Source: Gentiana macrophylla (Eukaryota; Streptophyta; Magnoliopsida; Gentianales; Gentianaceae). Taken from it: 64,000 nt of DNA. The notes under the pieces were generated by a model that was given only the letters and a program-made list of their open reading frames with translations, made no database searches and had not been told where the DNA came from. How positions within the stretch are numbered: position 1 is the stretch's first letter; every line of letters starts with the position of its first letter. Location: positions 79,903,599 through 79,967,598 of the forward strand of contig CM047806.1 in the NCBI GenBank assembly GCA_026214975.1. The letters are read 5' to 3'. Shown here piece by piece: positions 34,805-46,800 of this stretch. The position numbers were made by a program, and so were the translations under genes.

Positions 34805-35018
34805 TAGGGGTGATTCCCTAAAAGGTAGAGAGTTAACCAGACCGTGATCTCTCTTACGACTCAGTCTTCCTTGATTTCGCCAGAAAGCGGGAAATAGGGG
34901 TGATTCCCTAAGACTTCCTCGCCGAACAACGGAATCTAAATTTATTCAGAACATAAGGGTTTTAACTACGAACAAATGGCGGATTCGTTACAAAGCAGAA
35001 AATAGGGGTGATTCCCTA
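34805..35018 (+). repeat. Hairpin repeat family 2 in LARD-plus
   Basis: Copies of TAGGGGTGATTCCCTA at 34805-34820, 34894-34910 and 35003-35018, with a weaker one at 33718-33732. The last two strong copies sit in similar 110-base units that also share GCGAGAC/CGCCGAA-like and GGAATCT/GGTATCT segments. Confidence 0.78.
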
Positions 35019-35940
35019 AGACCTTTTTGCGAGACTAACGGTATCTTAATTTATTCAGAATGAACTTTTGGCAGGATGCCTGCCATAGCTTATATTCTTT
35101 GAGGATTAAAGCAAACCTCTCGGTCATTTCAAAGTCATATATTTTAATATATAGACTTGACCAGAATATTGATAAGTCTTTCGTAGACTGGGCTTCGATA
35201 TTAGTAAAGTAGTATGTAGATTAGTGTTTGTGAATGGTAACACTGAAACAGTTGGGAACAACATGGGTGTGTTATCTGAAGTCAGAGTCTGACATGCCAT
35301 CGGGATTCATTCTAAAGGATTTGATTCGCTCAAATTCTCGAGAATCGATTATTGGCAATCCTATCAATTCACCTGGTTAAGATATTCTTGCATTTATGCA
35401 ACATTCAACGATGTAGTCTACCCTACCTCTCAGGAATGGTTGTCTAAACCGGCAGATGAATACTAAATGAGATGTTTAGTGAATCCTCAAGTCTCTTCGG
35501 GAGAATGAGGAATAATATGCTAGTATATTCGGGTGCAAACTAGAATATAAGTGATGACACTGATTCTGAATTTAGGTCAGATTAAGGATGATCGTTAAGT
35601 CGGTTAAGTCCTCAGTGTTGAATCAATGGCATATTGAAATCGTACCACCGGATTAGATTGAAAGGCGATGTTTCGATCCCAAAGATTGACTCAAGACGCC
35701 AACCTACCTGATCAGTGTACCAAGTCACTTGGTGTTCGGATTCTAAGTACATGCCGGGTCACTGACCTACCCTACGGCGGCACACTCCGGTCGTGCTTGG
35801 AAGGATGAATTACTAAGATGCGCTTGGAGGATACATATTTGAGGGATATGTCTCACATGTTTTGAGCAAGTGGGAGAATATTGTAGATATAGATATAATG
35901 GGGTGTGCTCTAAAACAATTAATCCACTTGCCTTTCGTGC

Positions 35941-35950
35941 AAGTTGGAGA
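35941..35950 (+). promoter_or_regulatory. LARD-plus polypurine tract
   Basis: AAGTTGGAGA before the 3' LTR. A better purine tract (GAGCAAGTGGGAGAA) lies at 35864-35878, about 70 bases upstream, as in LARD-minus. Confidence 0.65.
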
Positions 35951-35951
35951 T

Positions 35952-37579
35952 TGTTAGGTGTAGTGCCCGAAAGACAATTATGTAATTGTTTTAGGACAGA
36001 ATTAATAATTCATCTTATTATATGCATGTATTCTAATAATTAATACACTACTGAAAACCCTAAGTACCTCGTTTATGTAATCACATAACTCAGTGTATGG
36101 CTATACACAAGAGGATTGAGTTAGTGAGATGTACTTAAAATTAACTTAGTCCGTAGCGTTGATTAATATGAGTACGGGTCTCATGATTAATATGCTAATA
36201 ATGCGCCCAGAACACTTCACGGTGTGACAGTTTTATCCGGACTGTCGGTAATAGGGTACCTAGTGGGGCATTTATATATGATGATAATCATATAGGGCTA
36301 GACCGATTTGATTTGAGTTCTCGATATAATTCCGTGATCGAGAAGTCTTATCAAATCACTAGATGATCATATTTGGATTAATCTCAATCCTGAGGTGATC
36401 ACAGACAACTGCTTAGACTGGGTAGAGTTTGATGTGTTAGTAAAGATAACTTCGAAATATGTGGTCCAACACTTCTCGTTGGCTCTATTCTGGAATGAGT
36501 GAGTAGTCTGTGCTATCACAGATATGGAATCCATTCCTTCCCTCGGGAAGTAGACAGACAGTTCCTTTATTTGTTAATCCTAGAAACTGATCGATCCGCG
36601 GAGTTCATCTTAGACTAATTAGCTACTTGTCTGGTATGTGAACTAATTGATCACTAGGGGGTTAATGGTAAATAAGGATAATATGTTTCGAGAAGGGTTT
36701 ACGGAAATATCCCGACTCGAAATGAACAGTCTATTGAGGATTTATCCGTATGTAATGATTATATCAGTGGACACCTTATCAACTCATGGTTGAGTGTAAG
36801 TTATCTATATTCGGCAGAATTCATTTCGGGTTTATGGTGGTGTAATCCCGGAATTAATAGATTGAATATTATTGTTCGGTCTGGACGGATAATATTATTC
36901 AATTTATTGTAGCTATTGAATATGGGTTCATGGTCCCCGACGTGGCTCTAATATAGCATATAGGTTTCTCGTCGTTGCACCTCAATTATAATTAAATAGT
37001 GGATTGGGCTATTTAATTGATATGTGGATTAATTGTTTAGTTGGACTAGATGATTAATACATGGAAAAGATATTTTTCGTGGACTCGGCCCAATGTGTCA
37101 AAAATGCGTGTGGACCTTTATTTAATTAAAGGGGGCGCATTTTGTGATTATTTAATTAGAGATAAATTAGTTTTCTTGGATAATTATTTAATGTATGATT
37201 TAATCATTTATTTGTTAAGTGATAAATCATGGAATATTAGATAACATATTTATTTATCCTAATTTGTTTGGGTTATATATTATATTTATCTTTTATTTAA
37301 AATAAGGATTAACAAAATAATTCTCTCTTAATTATTAAATCCTTGGAGGACAAGGATTACTCTCCTATATAAAGAGAGTTCTCCCAAGCCTTATTGACAC
37401 ACATAAATTTCGAGTTATTGGTAGTATAGTGGCTTGGAGATTTCGGCCATTATACTAGGGTTTCGAGTTGGAATAATCTTCGGGATTATTCCGGTAGCAT
37501 ATCGAGGAGGTCCGGCGGCTTGAAACACCATCCACCTAGTGGTGCTTGGAGACACACGTTGGAAGACTTTGGCTTCTCA
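35952..37579 (+). repeat. LARD-plus 3' LTR, truncated
   Basis: Starts TGTTAGGTG and follows the 5' LTR to CTTGGCTTCTCA-like sequence at 37579, lacking the last ~160 bases. The TATA box at 37366-37373 is intact (CTATATAAAG) inside the CTCT/AGAG inverted repeat. It joins copia B gag at 37580 with a possible one- or two-base overlap (CA/G). Confidence 0.9.
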
Positions 37580-38583
37580 GAACCTTGGATAGCAACATGT
37601 ACCTGAAATTCAAAGAATGTACAACCGCCTAAGAAATGTGGGAAAAACTACAGCTGGTCTGTGAAGGAATTGACTCTATCAAGGAGAACATGATCTCAGT
37701 CGCCAAACAAAAGTTTCATGACTTCAAGATGAAACCTAGAGAAATAAATTGAACAAATAGAGACAAGGTTTAGTGCAATCATGGATGAACTGGCACTTCT
37801 CAAGATAGAATACACCGAGAAGAAGGTCAACACCAGAATTTTGAAAGCTTTTCCCTCATGTTGGAAAATGAAGGTTACAGCCATGGAAGAGTCCAGGAAG
37901 CTTGATGAAGAAGACACTTTCAAGATCTTCTCAAATTTTAAAGCTTATAAATTCAGTGAAGATTTCACAGTGGTCTCATCGGCAGTCAAAGCAATTAAAG
38001 ATCCAAAGACTACAACTCTTGCAGCAGCTAATGATAATATGGAAACCTCAGCTAGCAATCTTCAACAACTAGATGAAATTGAAGAACAAATGGCACTCAT
38101 GATGAGCAGAATTAGGAGAATGAGGAGTGGCCATCCAGTTATTGAAAAATACATCAAGAAAACTCCTTAAAGGAAGAAAGATGATGAGTATTTATGTTTC
38201 AACTGCAAAAAGCCTGGACATTACAAGTCTGAATGTCCTGAAATGGCAAACAAGAGAACTCGGCAAAGAAAAACTAGAAGAAAAGCAATATTAGCTGGTG
38301 ATGAGTCAAACTATGAAGCTGGCACTGAAAGACTCTCAGATGACACAACTTTATTGGCTCACATGGAAGATTCAAATAAGGTATGTGAATCCAATTCTAA
38401 GTATACTTCAACATATATTTCCATACAAAATGTTTGTTCTTCTACAGCTGGTTCTAATCCTCGAAATCTTGAATTAGAAGAAACTCCGGATGAATTGATG
38501 AATAAGCTAGGAACAATACAAGCTGGTTATGAATCAATCAAAGCTGAGAAAGAATCTCTAATTCTGGAAGTCAAAAGATTATA
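37580..38583 (+). pseudogene. Copia B gag, main part
   Basis: Resumes gag at RTLDSNMYLKF and runs through LVCEGIDSIKENMISVAKQ, IMDELALLKIEY, CWKMKVTAMEES and DEEDTFKIFSNFKAYKF to a CCHC knuckle CFNCKKPGHYKSEC at about 38196-38237, then an acidic coiled-coil stretch (SIKAEKESLILEVKRL). In-frame stops are at about 37631, 37750 and 38168, and another ends the coiled coil at 38582. Clearly a different family from copia A/D but related. The upstream part of gag is the fragment at 5392-5446. Confidence 0.85.
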
Positions 38584-39379
38584 GACTGAGTTGAATATCT
38601 TCAAAACTGACAAAAACAGATCAAGCAAAGAATCAGTAACATCAGCTGAATTTCTAGCTCAATCAAGTTCTACAATTGGATTCAAATCTGGAAAGCCCTA
38701 CGGTGATAGAACTGTCTTAGGATTTGATACTTAGCAAACTTCAAAGGAATGAACTAGTAAAGTTGGAGAATCTAATGTCAGAATTGGCATTAAATTTGTA
38801 GCTAAACAAAATTCTCAAACTGAGAAGCATGCTGAACCAGTAAAATCAGCTCAAAATAAGCCAACCCAGTTTCAGCATCAGGTTCCTAAAAAGTCATCTG
38901 CACCTAATAACAAAGGTAAATCTATAGGTAAAACAGCTATACCTCAAAGAAATAGAGATGACAGATTTGAATGCCAGATCTACACAAGTGAATCATGCCA
39001 AGAGCCAGAAAAATTTCAATCAAAGTAAATCCAAGAATGTTAATTATTCAAAGATTCAAAAATTCAAGGGGGAAAGGCAGATTATTTCCTTCTGATAATG
39101 ATTGGAACATCTCTGAACCTATTGCTAAAACTGAACATAACAATCATTCAAGACCCACGACTTATCACAAGTCTCAGTCAAGGACTCAGTAGTGAACTCA
39201 TTTCAGATTTCAGCAGAATCCTCAGTACAGTAGTTAGTTTAGACCTCAGTACAAATAGAATGATGGTTACTATTTAGCTTTCAATAATAGAAAGCACTGT
39301 GGAAGTCAGTTTAGACCAAAAGACTTGAGAGAGCATAGAAATAAGGTACAATCCAGAAATAGATTTTATGGGAATGTAG

Positions 39380-39460
<81 letters not shown>

Positions 39461-39590
39461 TATATATGAAAACAAGTGCAACAATTTCCAAAGAAGACCT
39501 TATGGAAATATCCTAAAATTTGAACTCACAACTGACTCTTGTGGACTCAAACAGAGTTGGGTACCAAAAGTTCATTAATTTGTTTTTGCA
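38584..39590 (+). pseudogene. Copia B gag-pol linker with TA microsatellite
   Basis: A decayed linker, Ser/Lys/Gln-rich, read in several frames with many stops. It holds a (TA)n run at about 39380-39466, directly between GNVAY-like codons and the segment corresponding to RRPYGNIP of the A/D linker. No catalytic motif. Confidence 0.6.
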
Positions 39591-39594
39591 GGAA

Positions 39595-40700
39595 ATATGG
39601 TACATTGACAGTGGTCGCTCAAGACACATGACAAGGAGCAAAGACTGTCTGATTGATTTTGTTACCAAAGATGGACCAAAAGTCAATTTTGGAAGTAAGG
39701 ACGGACCTAGATATATAAGAGGTTATGGCACCTTGGTCAGAAATGGACTCACAATCAAGAATGTATCATATGTTGAAGGACTCAACTACAACCTCCTCAG
39801 TACAAGCCAATTTTGTGCCATGGGATACATAGTCACTCTTGTCAAAGAATTTTGTGTTGTCATAAGTGAGACAGCTTATCAAGTAGTTCTTGGTGGAAGG
39901 TGGACTGGTCAAAAGCAGTTTCAGAGACCTGTTTACTTGTGCATACCAAATCAGAAATCAGTTGGCTATGGCACAAGAAACCGAGTCATCTTAATTTTGA
40001 TGACATCAAACTACTGGTCAAGAAAGGGTAAGTAATTGGACTACCAGAAATTTCATACAAAAAGGATAGTTTGTGTGATGCTTGTCAAAAAGAGAAGCAA
40101 GTGAAAACAAGTTTCAAGACCAAGTCTCAGCATTCAACAACAAGAGTATTGGAACTTCTACATATGGATTTGATTGGACGAGTTATACCTATCTGTGTTA
40201 GTGGAAAGAAGTACACATTGGTAGTGGTTGATGATTACTCAAGGTATACATATGTAATTTTCTTGACAAAGAAGAGTGAGACCAAGCAAAAACTCACTGA
40301 ACTGATAAAGAAACTTTAAAATCAGAAAAGTGTTACAGTTGTCAAGATAATATCTGACAAAAGAACTGAATTTCTCAACAATATAATCATTGAATTTTAT
40401 GAAGAAAATTGACTGTTACATCAGCTTGCAGCTATAGCAACACCTCAGCAAAATGGAGTAGCTGAAAGAAGAAATAGGGTACTCAAGGAAGCAGGAAGGA
40501 CAATGATCTGTGAATCTAAGCTACATAAAAGATTTTGGGCAGAAGCAGTAAATACAGCTTGCTATAATCAGAACAGAGCCCTCATGAACAAAAGGTTAGT
40601 GAAAACACCTTATGAAATATGGAATGGAAGGAAACCAAATGTTTCATATTTTCATGCCTTTTAAAGCAAATGCTACATACACACTAATGGAAAGGATCAG
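39595..40700 (+). pseudogene. Copia B protease and integrase
   Basis: The protease begins with WYIDSG (catalytic DSG intact, about 39597-39614) and RSRHMT, where most relatives have CSRHMT, then VTKDGPKVNFGS, YGTLVRNGLTIKNVSYVEG and NLLSTSQFCAMGY. The integrase follows: a broken zinc finger (CDACQKEKQ near 40071-40095), HMDLIGRVIP (Asp near 40164), GKKYTLVVVDDYSRYTYVIF, a damaged SDKRTEF second Asp region near 40355, and the third motif GVAERRNR near 40459. There are stops at about 40317 and 40411. Old and non-functional. Confidence 0.82.
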
Positions 40701-42007
40701 CTCAAGACTTTCCATCCTAAAGCTGATGAAGGAATATTCTTAGGATATTCAAGTGTTAGTAAAGCATTCAGAGTTTTGAACAAAAGAACACTCAAGCATG
40801 AAGAATCCATACATGTGGTTTTTGATGAACCAAACTTCACTGGTGATACAATTGAAGACAATCAAGAACCAGTTTCTCAACCTCAGTTACAAAAGTTACC
40901 AGAATCAATTTCGTATTAAGGATTTCAGAATCTTCGGATCAAGATCAGTCTCAGTTTCAAACAAATGAACCTACAGTTGAACAACTAGTACAAAATGAAA
41001 CTGATCCTACTCAAGCAGATCAAATTCCAGAAGCTAAAATTCATGAAGAACCAGTTCAAAAAAATGAAGACCCTATAATGCAACCCCCAGTGCATCAATG
41101 GATGAGAGATAACCCTGAGGAACAGGTGATCGAAGATTTTCAACAAGGATTTCGAACTAGAAATCAGTTAGATACTATGATAGCATGTTTCCTATATCAA
41201 ACTTTAACCAAAAGAGATAGAGGAAGCTTTGAAAGATCCAAATTGGATACTATCCATGCAAGAAGAACTCAATGAATTTGAAAGAAATCAAGTATGAGAG
41301 TTGGTGGAAAGACCAGATCATGCAAATATTATTGGCACCATATAAGTATTCAGAAACAAACTAGATGAAGAAGGAAACATTGTCAGAAATAAAGCTAGAC
41401 TTGTGGCTAAGGGATATTCAGAAGAAGAAGGGATAGAGTTTGATGAAACCTATGCACCAGTAGCAAGGTTAGAGGCAATAAGATTATTTCTAGCCTTTGC
41501 TGAACACAAGAAGTTCAAAGTTTACCAAATGGACGTTAAAAATGCATTTCTGAATGTAATACTTGAAGAAGAAGTGTATGTCCAACAACCACCTGGATTT
41601 GAGATAAAGGAACAAGATGATAAAGATTTTAAGCTGAACAAAGCTCTCTATGGACTTAAATAGGCACCCAGAGCCTGGTATGAAACCTTATCACAATTTT
41701 TGGTGGACAATGGTTTTACTAAAGGAAACATTGACAAAACCTTTTTCAGAATGAAGATTGAAGAAAGCACTCTCCTAGTTCAAATATGTGTTGATGATAT
41801 CAATTTTTGATCTGGAAATGAACAACTTTGTGAGAATTTTGCAAGTTTGATGAAGAGAAAATTTCAAATGAGTATAATGGGTGAACTAAATTACTTTCTA
41901 GGTTTACAATTCAAACAAATGGATAATGAAATATTCATTCACCAAACAAAATACACAAGAGAACTTATCAAAAACATTGGAATGGAGAATAGTGCTGGAA
42001 TTGCAAC
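40701..42007 (+). pseudogene. Copia B linker and reverse transcriptase, 5' part
   Basis: After a Gln/Pro-rich linker, RT starts near 41215 and shows [50 protein letters not shown] and LYGLK, then stop TAG at 41661-41663 where relatives have Gln (CAG to TAG fits 5mC decay). The catalytic motif is CVDD (about 41786-41797) instead of YVDD, followed by a stop. The frame continues to GMENSAGIAT, where copia D interrupts it at 42007. Confidence 0.85.
42003..42007. repeat. Target site duplication of copia D, left copy
   Basis: GCAAC before the LTR, repeated at 55755-55759. Confidence 0.93.
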
Positions 42008-43705
42008 TGTTGGTCCCTTGAAAAGGCTTTGGTTAAGTTTAGAGGGGGGGTGAATAAACTTAACACTTAAAACTTTTGGAGTTAACAAATTCTGCAATCG
42101 ATCTACGATATGATGAGAATTTCGAGACTTGATAACTCTTTGATTAATCTGTAGTCTCTTGATAGTTCATTTTTTGAATTTGTGCAGCGGAATTATATCA
42201 AGTTTAAGCCTTAATACTTGTTGTTAAATATGATACTAAGTATTAGATACTCAGTAGTGCAAGTGTGTGATTTCATTTGCTAGATTCAGTAGGTTGATGA
42301 GTGAAATAAACTAAGTGCAGAAAGTAAAAGCAGAGAGTAAGTAGGCAGATTTTTATAGTGGTTCCAGGTGATGTAATCTTGTACGTCCACTCTTCTTCTG
42401 TGATGTTGGAGGAAATTCACTAGAGATCTTTGAAGTAGCTGTTACAAAGATTCCTTTGTTGTTTGTCCTTCACCAATAACTATTGCTTCACAAACTGAAA
42501 ACTGGGAACCAAGTAGGATTGCTGCTCCTTAGTCTTCCACTAGTCCTTGAAGGGTAGGATTGCCTCTTCACCAGCTCCACCACAAACAACAGTCTTTCAC
42601 ACCCAACAGATGCTTCACTGTCTTCAGCAGGTTCTTTATAAAATAAAGAATGAATCAAATAAATGATTCAGTTGCAGCAGCTTGATTAGGATGATGTAAT
42701 CAGCAGCTTGCAGTCTCCAAGTGTGTAATCTTGATGCAGCTTGAATACAGAAAGCACTTGAAGAAATTCACTAGATCAGCAGCTTTATGCTCAGCAAGTT
42801 CAGCAGGGTGTTTTTCAGCTCAGTGTTATCACTTAAAGTTTATCTCAAAATTCATCATCTTGTTTCTGAGTTGAAAGTCCTCTATTTATAGGCAGGAGTG
42901 CATGTGACTTGTATTTGAAATTCAAATGTAACCGTTCCTTTGTTTTTGTCCCATCTGATTTGCATTCTGTCACTATTCATAGGACTGACACTGTCAGAAT
43001 TCCTTTTTGACAGTGCAGTCTGTCCACCCTTTGACTTGTGTCCATTGGACAATAATCTGAATCATCCCAACGTTATTTTAATCTTGGCCTTTGATTTGTT
43101 TGATAAGTCAGAGGTAGTTGGATGTCCTTATCCAAGTAATCTTCCAATATAATTTTGAATTAGTCGAGGTATACATCGTGAGGTTCATCGATCTCTTTGA
43201 AGTACCAATCGATCTCATTGATCAAAGATATTCTTGTGTATAAAATGCAATGCAGCTGATTTCTTTTATCTAACTTTTATTTGTGAAGTTAGATTACACC
43301 CTTTTTAAGTATAACCAAGTTCCAAACATCATCCAACTTTGGAACTTAGACCTTCTACACAAGGTATATGTAATCAGTTTAGGTCATCACAGACTTGCCT
43401 AAATTCTGATTCCATATCCTTGACTTTAAATACTAAGTTTGATTCCTTAGCCTTCATTTACTGAGTTTGAACCCTCAGCCTTCAGTCTTCAGCAGGTTCA
43501 AGACTAGTCTACTGACCTATCTACCCTACTGACCTAGACCAGTCTGCTGAGATCAATCAGCAGCCCTTTACAGTGCTTGTTTGATCAAACCTACTTATGA
43601 ATCAAACTCTAATAAACCTATACATTTGATCTAGACATCTTTTTGCCTTTGCACTATAACAGCTAGTATGACACTCATCATCAAAACTAAGAAATAAGTC
43701 CAACA
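42008..43705 (-). repeat. Copia D 3' LTR
   Basis: 1698 bases; TATA box at about 42884-42893 (minus strand). Two patches differ strongly from the right LTR: 42096-42175 and 43170-43235. In the second, CTGCTGA of the right LTR appears as CTCTTTGA here. Confidence 0.93.
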
Positions 43706-43720
43706 ATTTCCCCCTTTTTG
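43706..43720 (-). promoter_or_regulatory. Copia D polypurine tract
   Basis: CAAAAAGGGGGAAAT on the minus strand, just before the 3' LTR. Confidence 0.85.
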
Positions 43721-43867
43721 GTGATGATGCCACTACCCTCACCTAATCAGCAAAGCAAAAATATAAAAACAAAAAAACAGAACAAGTATTCATCTTTCAT
43801 AAAAAACATTGTTCAAGTCTATTACAAACTAGATACATCAAAGATAAAGTAATGTATGTATGCTGAT

Positions 43868-46800
43868 CTATTGTCTCTTCTCTCTTTCTTGTCTAGCCTT
43901 CTCAGCTTGCTCTTGATAGGCTCTGATCTGTTCTATCATATCCCTCATCCACTCATTTTCAATTAAAGTAAAATCAATGTAGGGATTAACTTGCTTCCAC
44001 CAGTTCCAAGCTTCAGGCAGGATAAGATTAATCTGATTCACCCTGAATCCAAACTTCATGTATAGCTCTTTAAACTCATCAAGTGAATCCTTTGCTTTTG
44101 TGATAGGCAAGCTCCTATCACCTCTTCCACTTCTTCCACCTCTGTTTCTTGCCCTTAAGGCTTTAACCCTTGCTTCCCAAAATTTCAATCCCAAGAAAGA
44201 GTCCAGACCTTCATGAAATCCTTTGTTATGATAAGGTTTCCTCCTGTTGTAATACTCTTTCTTGTACTGTCTAAGAAGATCATCAGTAAGTTGAACTCTG
44301 CCTGGTGCAGGTTGCCTGAAAACATTGGTTTCATCAGTCCATCTCTTCTGTGCAAAGAGTCTTGCAGCCTCCTTTCTTTGCGGTGATTAGCCCTCTTCCC
44401 CTTAGTGACATCATCAACAAAACGGGATATAAGGCCATGAATACCCTCCTGTGATACTATCACTCTATCAATTGACCTTCCATAGTTCCAGTTCTAGTAT
44501 CAATAGCAGTGATCCTGGATTGCAATGTCTCCTCCAGTCTGTTGATCCTTTCAGTAAGTTTGGGGTCAGGCACAGCAGGTTGTTGTGCAGCAGCAGGCTC
44601 AGTAGGTTCAGGTGTTGCAGCAAGGTTGTCAAGTTTCTGATGGATAGAAATAAGTTGATCTTTCAGAAATTTATCTTTAGCAGTATTTCCAACCTTGATG
44701 CCCCTCACATCTAATATCAGATCATTCACAGCAATTTGAGTAGATGTGAAGTTTGAAGCAACTGTGTCATTTGATTGTCTGTTTTCATTTACCATCTTCA
44801 TCAGTTCTTCAAATCTCTCTTCATGTCTGTCCAGTTGTGTCCTTAACTGTTGCATATCATGCCTTACAGTCCTCAACTCATTTAACACTTCAACTGGCAC
44901 TTCACTGGTCATCCTACTATCAGTAGGTCCATCAGCAGGCTCCTCAACTCTATATTGTGCCTATTGTCTGCTAATGACCATTGCCCTACTCATATCTCTT
45001 CCAGCAGGGGGAGGTCCTTCCTCAACCATAGCACCAAGAATATCTTCCATCACTGGATCTTGTGCAGGTTCTTCAGCAGCTTATTCTTCTCCAAAAATTT
45101 GAAACACTTCATCACTGTATTCATAGTCCAGCAGCTTTTCTTCTTGATTAACAACAGCAGCCTGCTGACTATCCTTCCCTACAGTGGCCTTGGCTCCAGA
45201 GAGGCTCCACTACAAAGAGCCTTATCAACAACAGGGGTTTCCTCCAAACCCAAATCAGTTCCAACCTTTGTCCAGTCTTTGTTTGAGACTCAAGAAACTG
45301 CACTACCTCCTGCTCAACCTTTGTGCAGTCTTTGTTTGTACCCCAGCAACTTGTACCTCCTCTTCAACTTCCTGTGGATTGAATATAGCTTCATTATTCA
45401 CTTGGAATCCTTCTGCATGACCAATCTTGTGCAGGATGATGGCAGGTTTAGTAAGAGTGCCTTCAAAGTCAAATCCATCCTGATATTCAATAGATTCTTC
45501 CTCGAGTGGCACTAGGTTCTTTGTGATCAATAACCTTCTCTCCATCAAAATCCTCACTGCTCTTCAAACTTCATGTTGTGCAAGAGAGGCTCTACAACAA
45601 GGAATGTAGCAGATTCATCAACCAAACCTACCAAAGCACTCAATGTAATTCCCTCATTGATCAATGCTTCCAGATCATCCATGGTGAGATCCTGTAGATC
45701 CTCATCCATCTCTCGATCTCGCGGCCTCGGCAGACTTACGAGATCGATGGTGGACTGTTGTACAATTGGTTCATTTGTCAGTGCAGCCCCACTTGATTCT
45801 CCTGGTCCAGAGGGAAAATCTCCTCTACTATCTGATGATGAGGAAGAATCATCATCTCCATCTCTTGGATCTCTAAACTTGATACCTGTTGCTCATCAAA
45901 CAAATCCATTAGTCTTGATTGCAGCAAGGTTGTATCAATCAGATCCAGCAAGTTTTCCACTCCCAACTTGTCAAAAGCCCATTCTTCAAGATTTTTCATT
46001 GGTTCAGCAGCTGGCTTTTGTCTTTTGTAGAAACCAAACTTCCACTGAAAATAGTCAGCAATTTGCTGAAGTTTGGGATCTACATACTCCTCTATTTTCT
46101 TTCTTTGCTTCACATGCCTTTCAAATGGCATGAAGGATCTCCTGGGAGCAACTCCAGTACCTTGTTGACCTCCAAAGGTTCCAACAAGTAGGTTCATGGT
46201 TTCTTCAACAGATGTCTAAAAGTCAGTAGGTTGCTGAGATTGAACATTAGTGCCTACTACTTCCATCTGTACCACACCTGGTTCCCCCTGACTTACATGC
46301 TCATCAGCAGGGTTAGAAGCAGACTGCTCTTCCCCCTGAGTTCTTGCCACACTTCCAGGGTCTTCAACCAAGTCTTCAATTACCTTTTCAACTACCACAA
46401 GAGTTGAGGTTCGAGTGGTTTCTTTGTGGTTCTTGATGGATACTACAAAGAGCTCAGTGGTCGATAGGCTGCAGATATATCCTCCACAAGTTGCTCAACA
46501 ACAACTTTGTCCAAAGATTAGTAGACTTGACAACCTCTTCAGGTGAGGAGTCACTAATTACTACAGGTGGAATGATAGTTAATGGCTCAGCATCAACAGC
46601 CTCTTCTTCCTCTTCTACTGATGCCTCTTCTTGAGCTCTCTGAGCTTCCAAGTTTTTCAGTTCTTTTCCTTTGCCATACTTTTTCTTTTTGGCAACCTCC
46701 TTCATCCTCTTGGAGAGGGGTTCATCATCATCATCTTTCTCAACCACAGTAGACTTCCTCTTTCTACTGGCTTCTTTCTATTGTTCCCTCAGAATTTCAA

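Larger units (their letters stand above)
30284..35940 (+). other. LARD-plus internal region, non-coding
   Basis: About 5.7 kb, the inverted counterpart of 20958-26694, without element protein motifs. The leader (30540-31080) contains three similar blocks around CCGTTGAAACGA (30565, 30751 and 30931), about 180 bases apart, each followed by a CGATCGG-like stretch near 30636, 30822 and 31001. Further on are the hairpin arrays (32671-33032; 34805-35018) and blocks with GGTCACTGACC and CCCTAAAGGCGGC (31997, 32220 and 35755). No gene can be supported. Confidence 0.75.
28479..37579 (+). mobile_element. LARD-plus: second copy of the non-coding LTR element
   Basis: 5' LTR 28479-30268, PBS 30272-30283, internal region to 35951, 3' LTR 35952-37579 truncated by about 160 bases. 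Same family as LARD-minus but in opposite orientation, so the two form an inverted repeat with arms of about 9 kb and no spacer. Sequence differences throughout show two separately aged copies, not a recent fold-back duplication. The likely origin is insertion into the end of the LARD-minus LTR, followed by loss of the right end into copia B gag. Confidence 0.87.

Noticed and set aside
44955..46191. Plus strand open frames of 186, 186 and 90 codons
   Set aside because: They lie opposite ORF3 of copia D, are not matched in copia A, and look like composition shadows.
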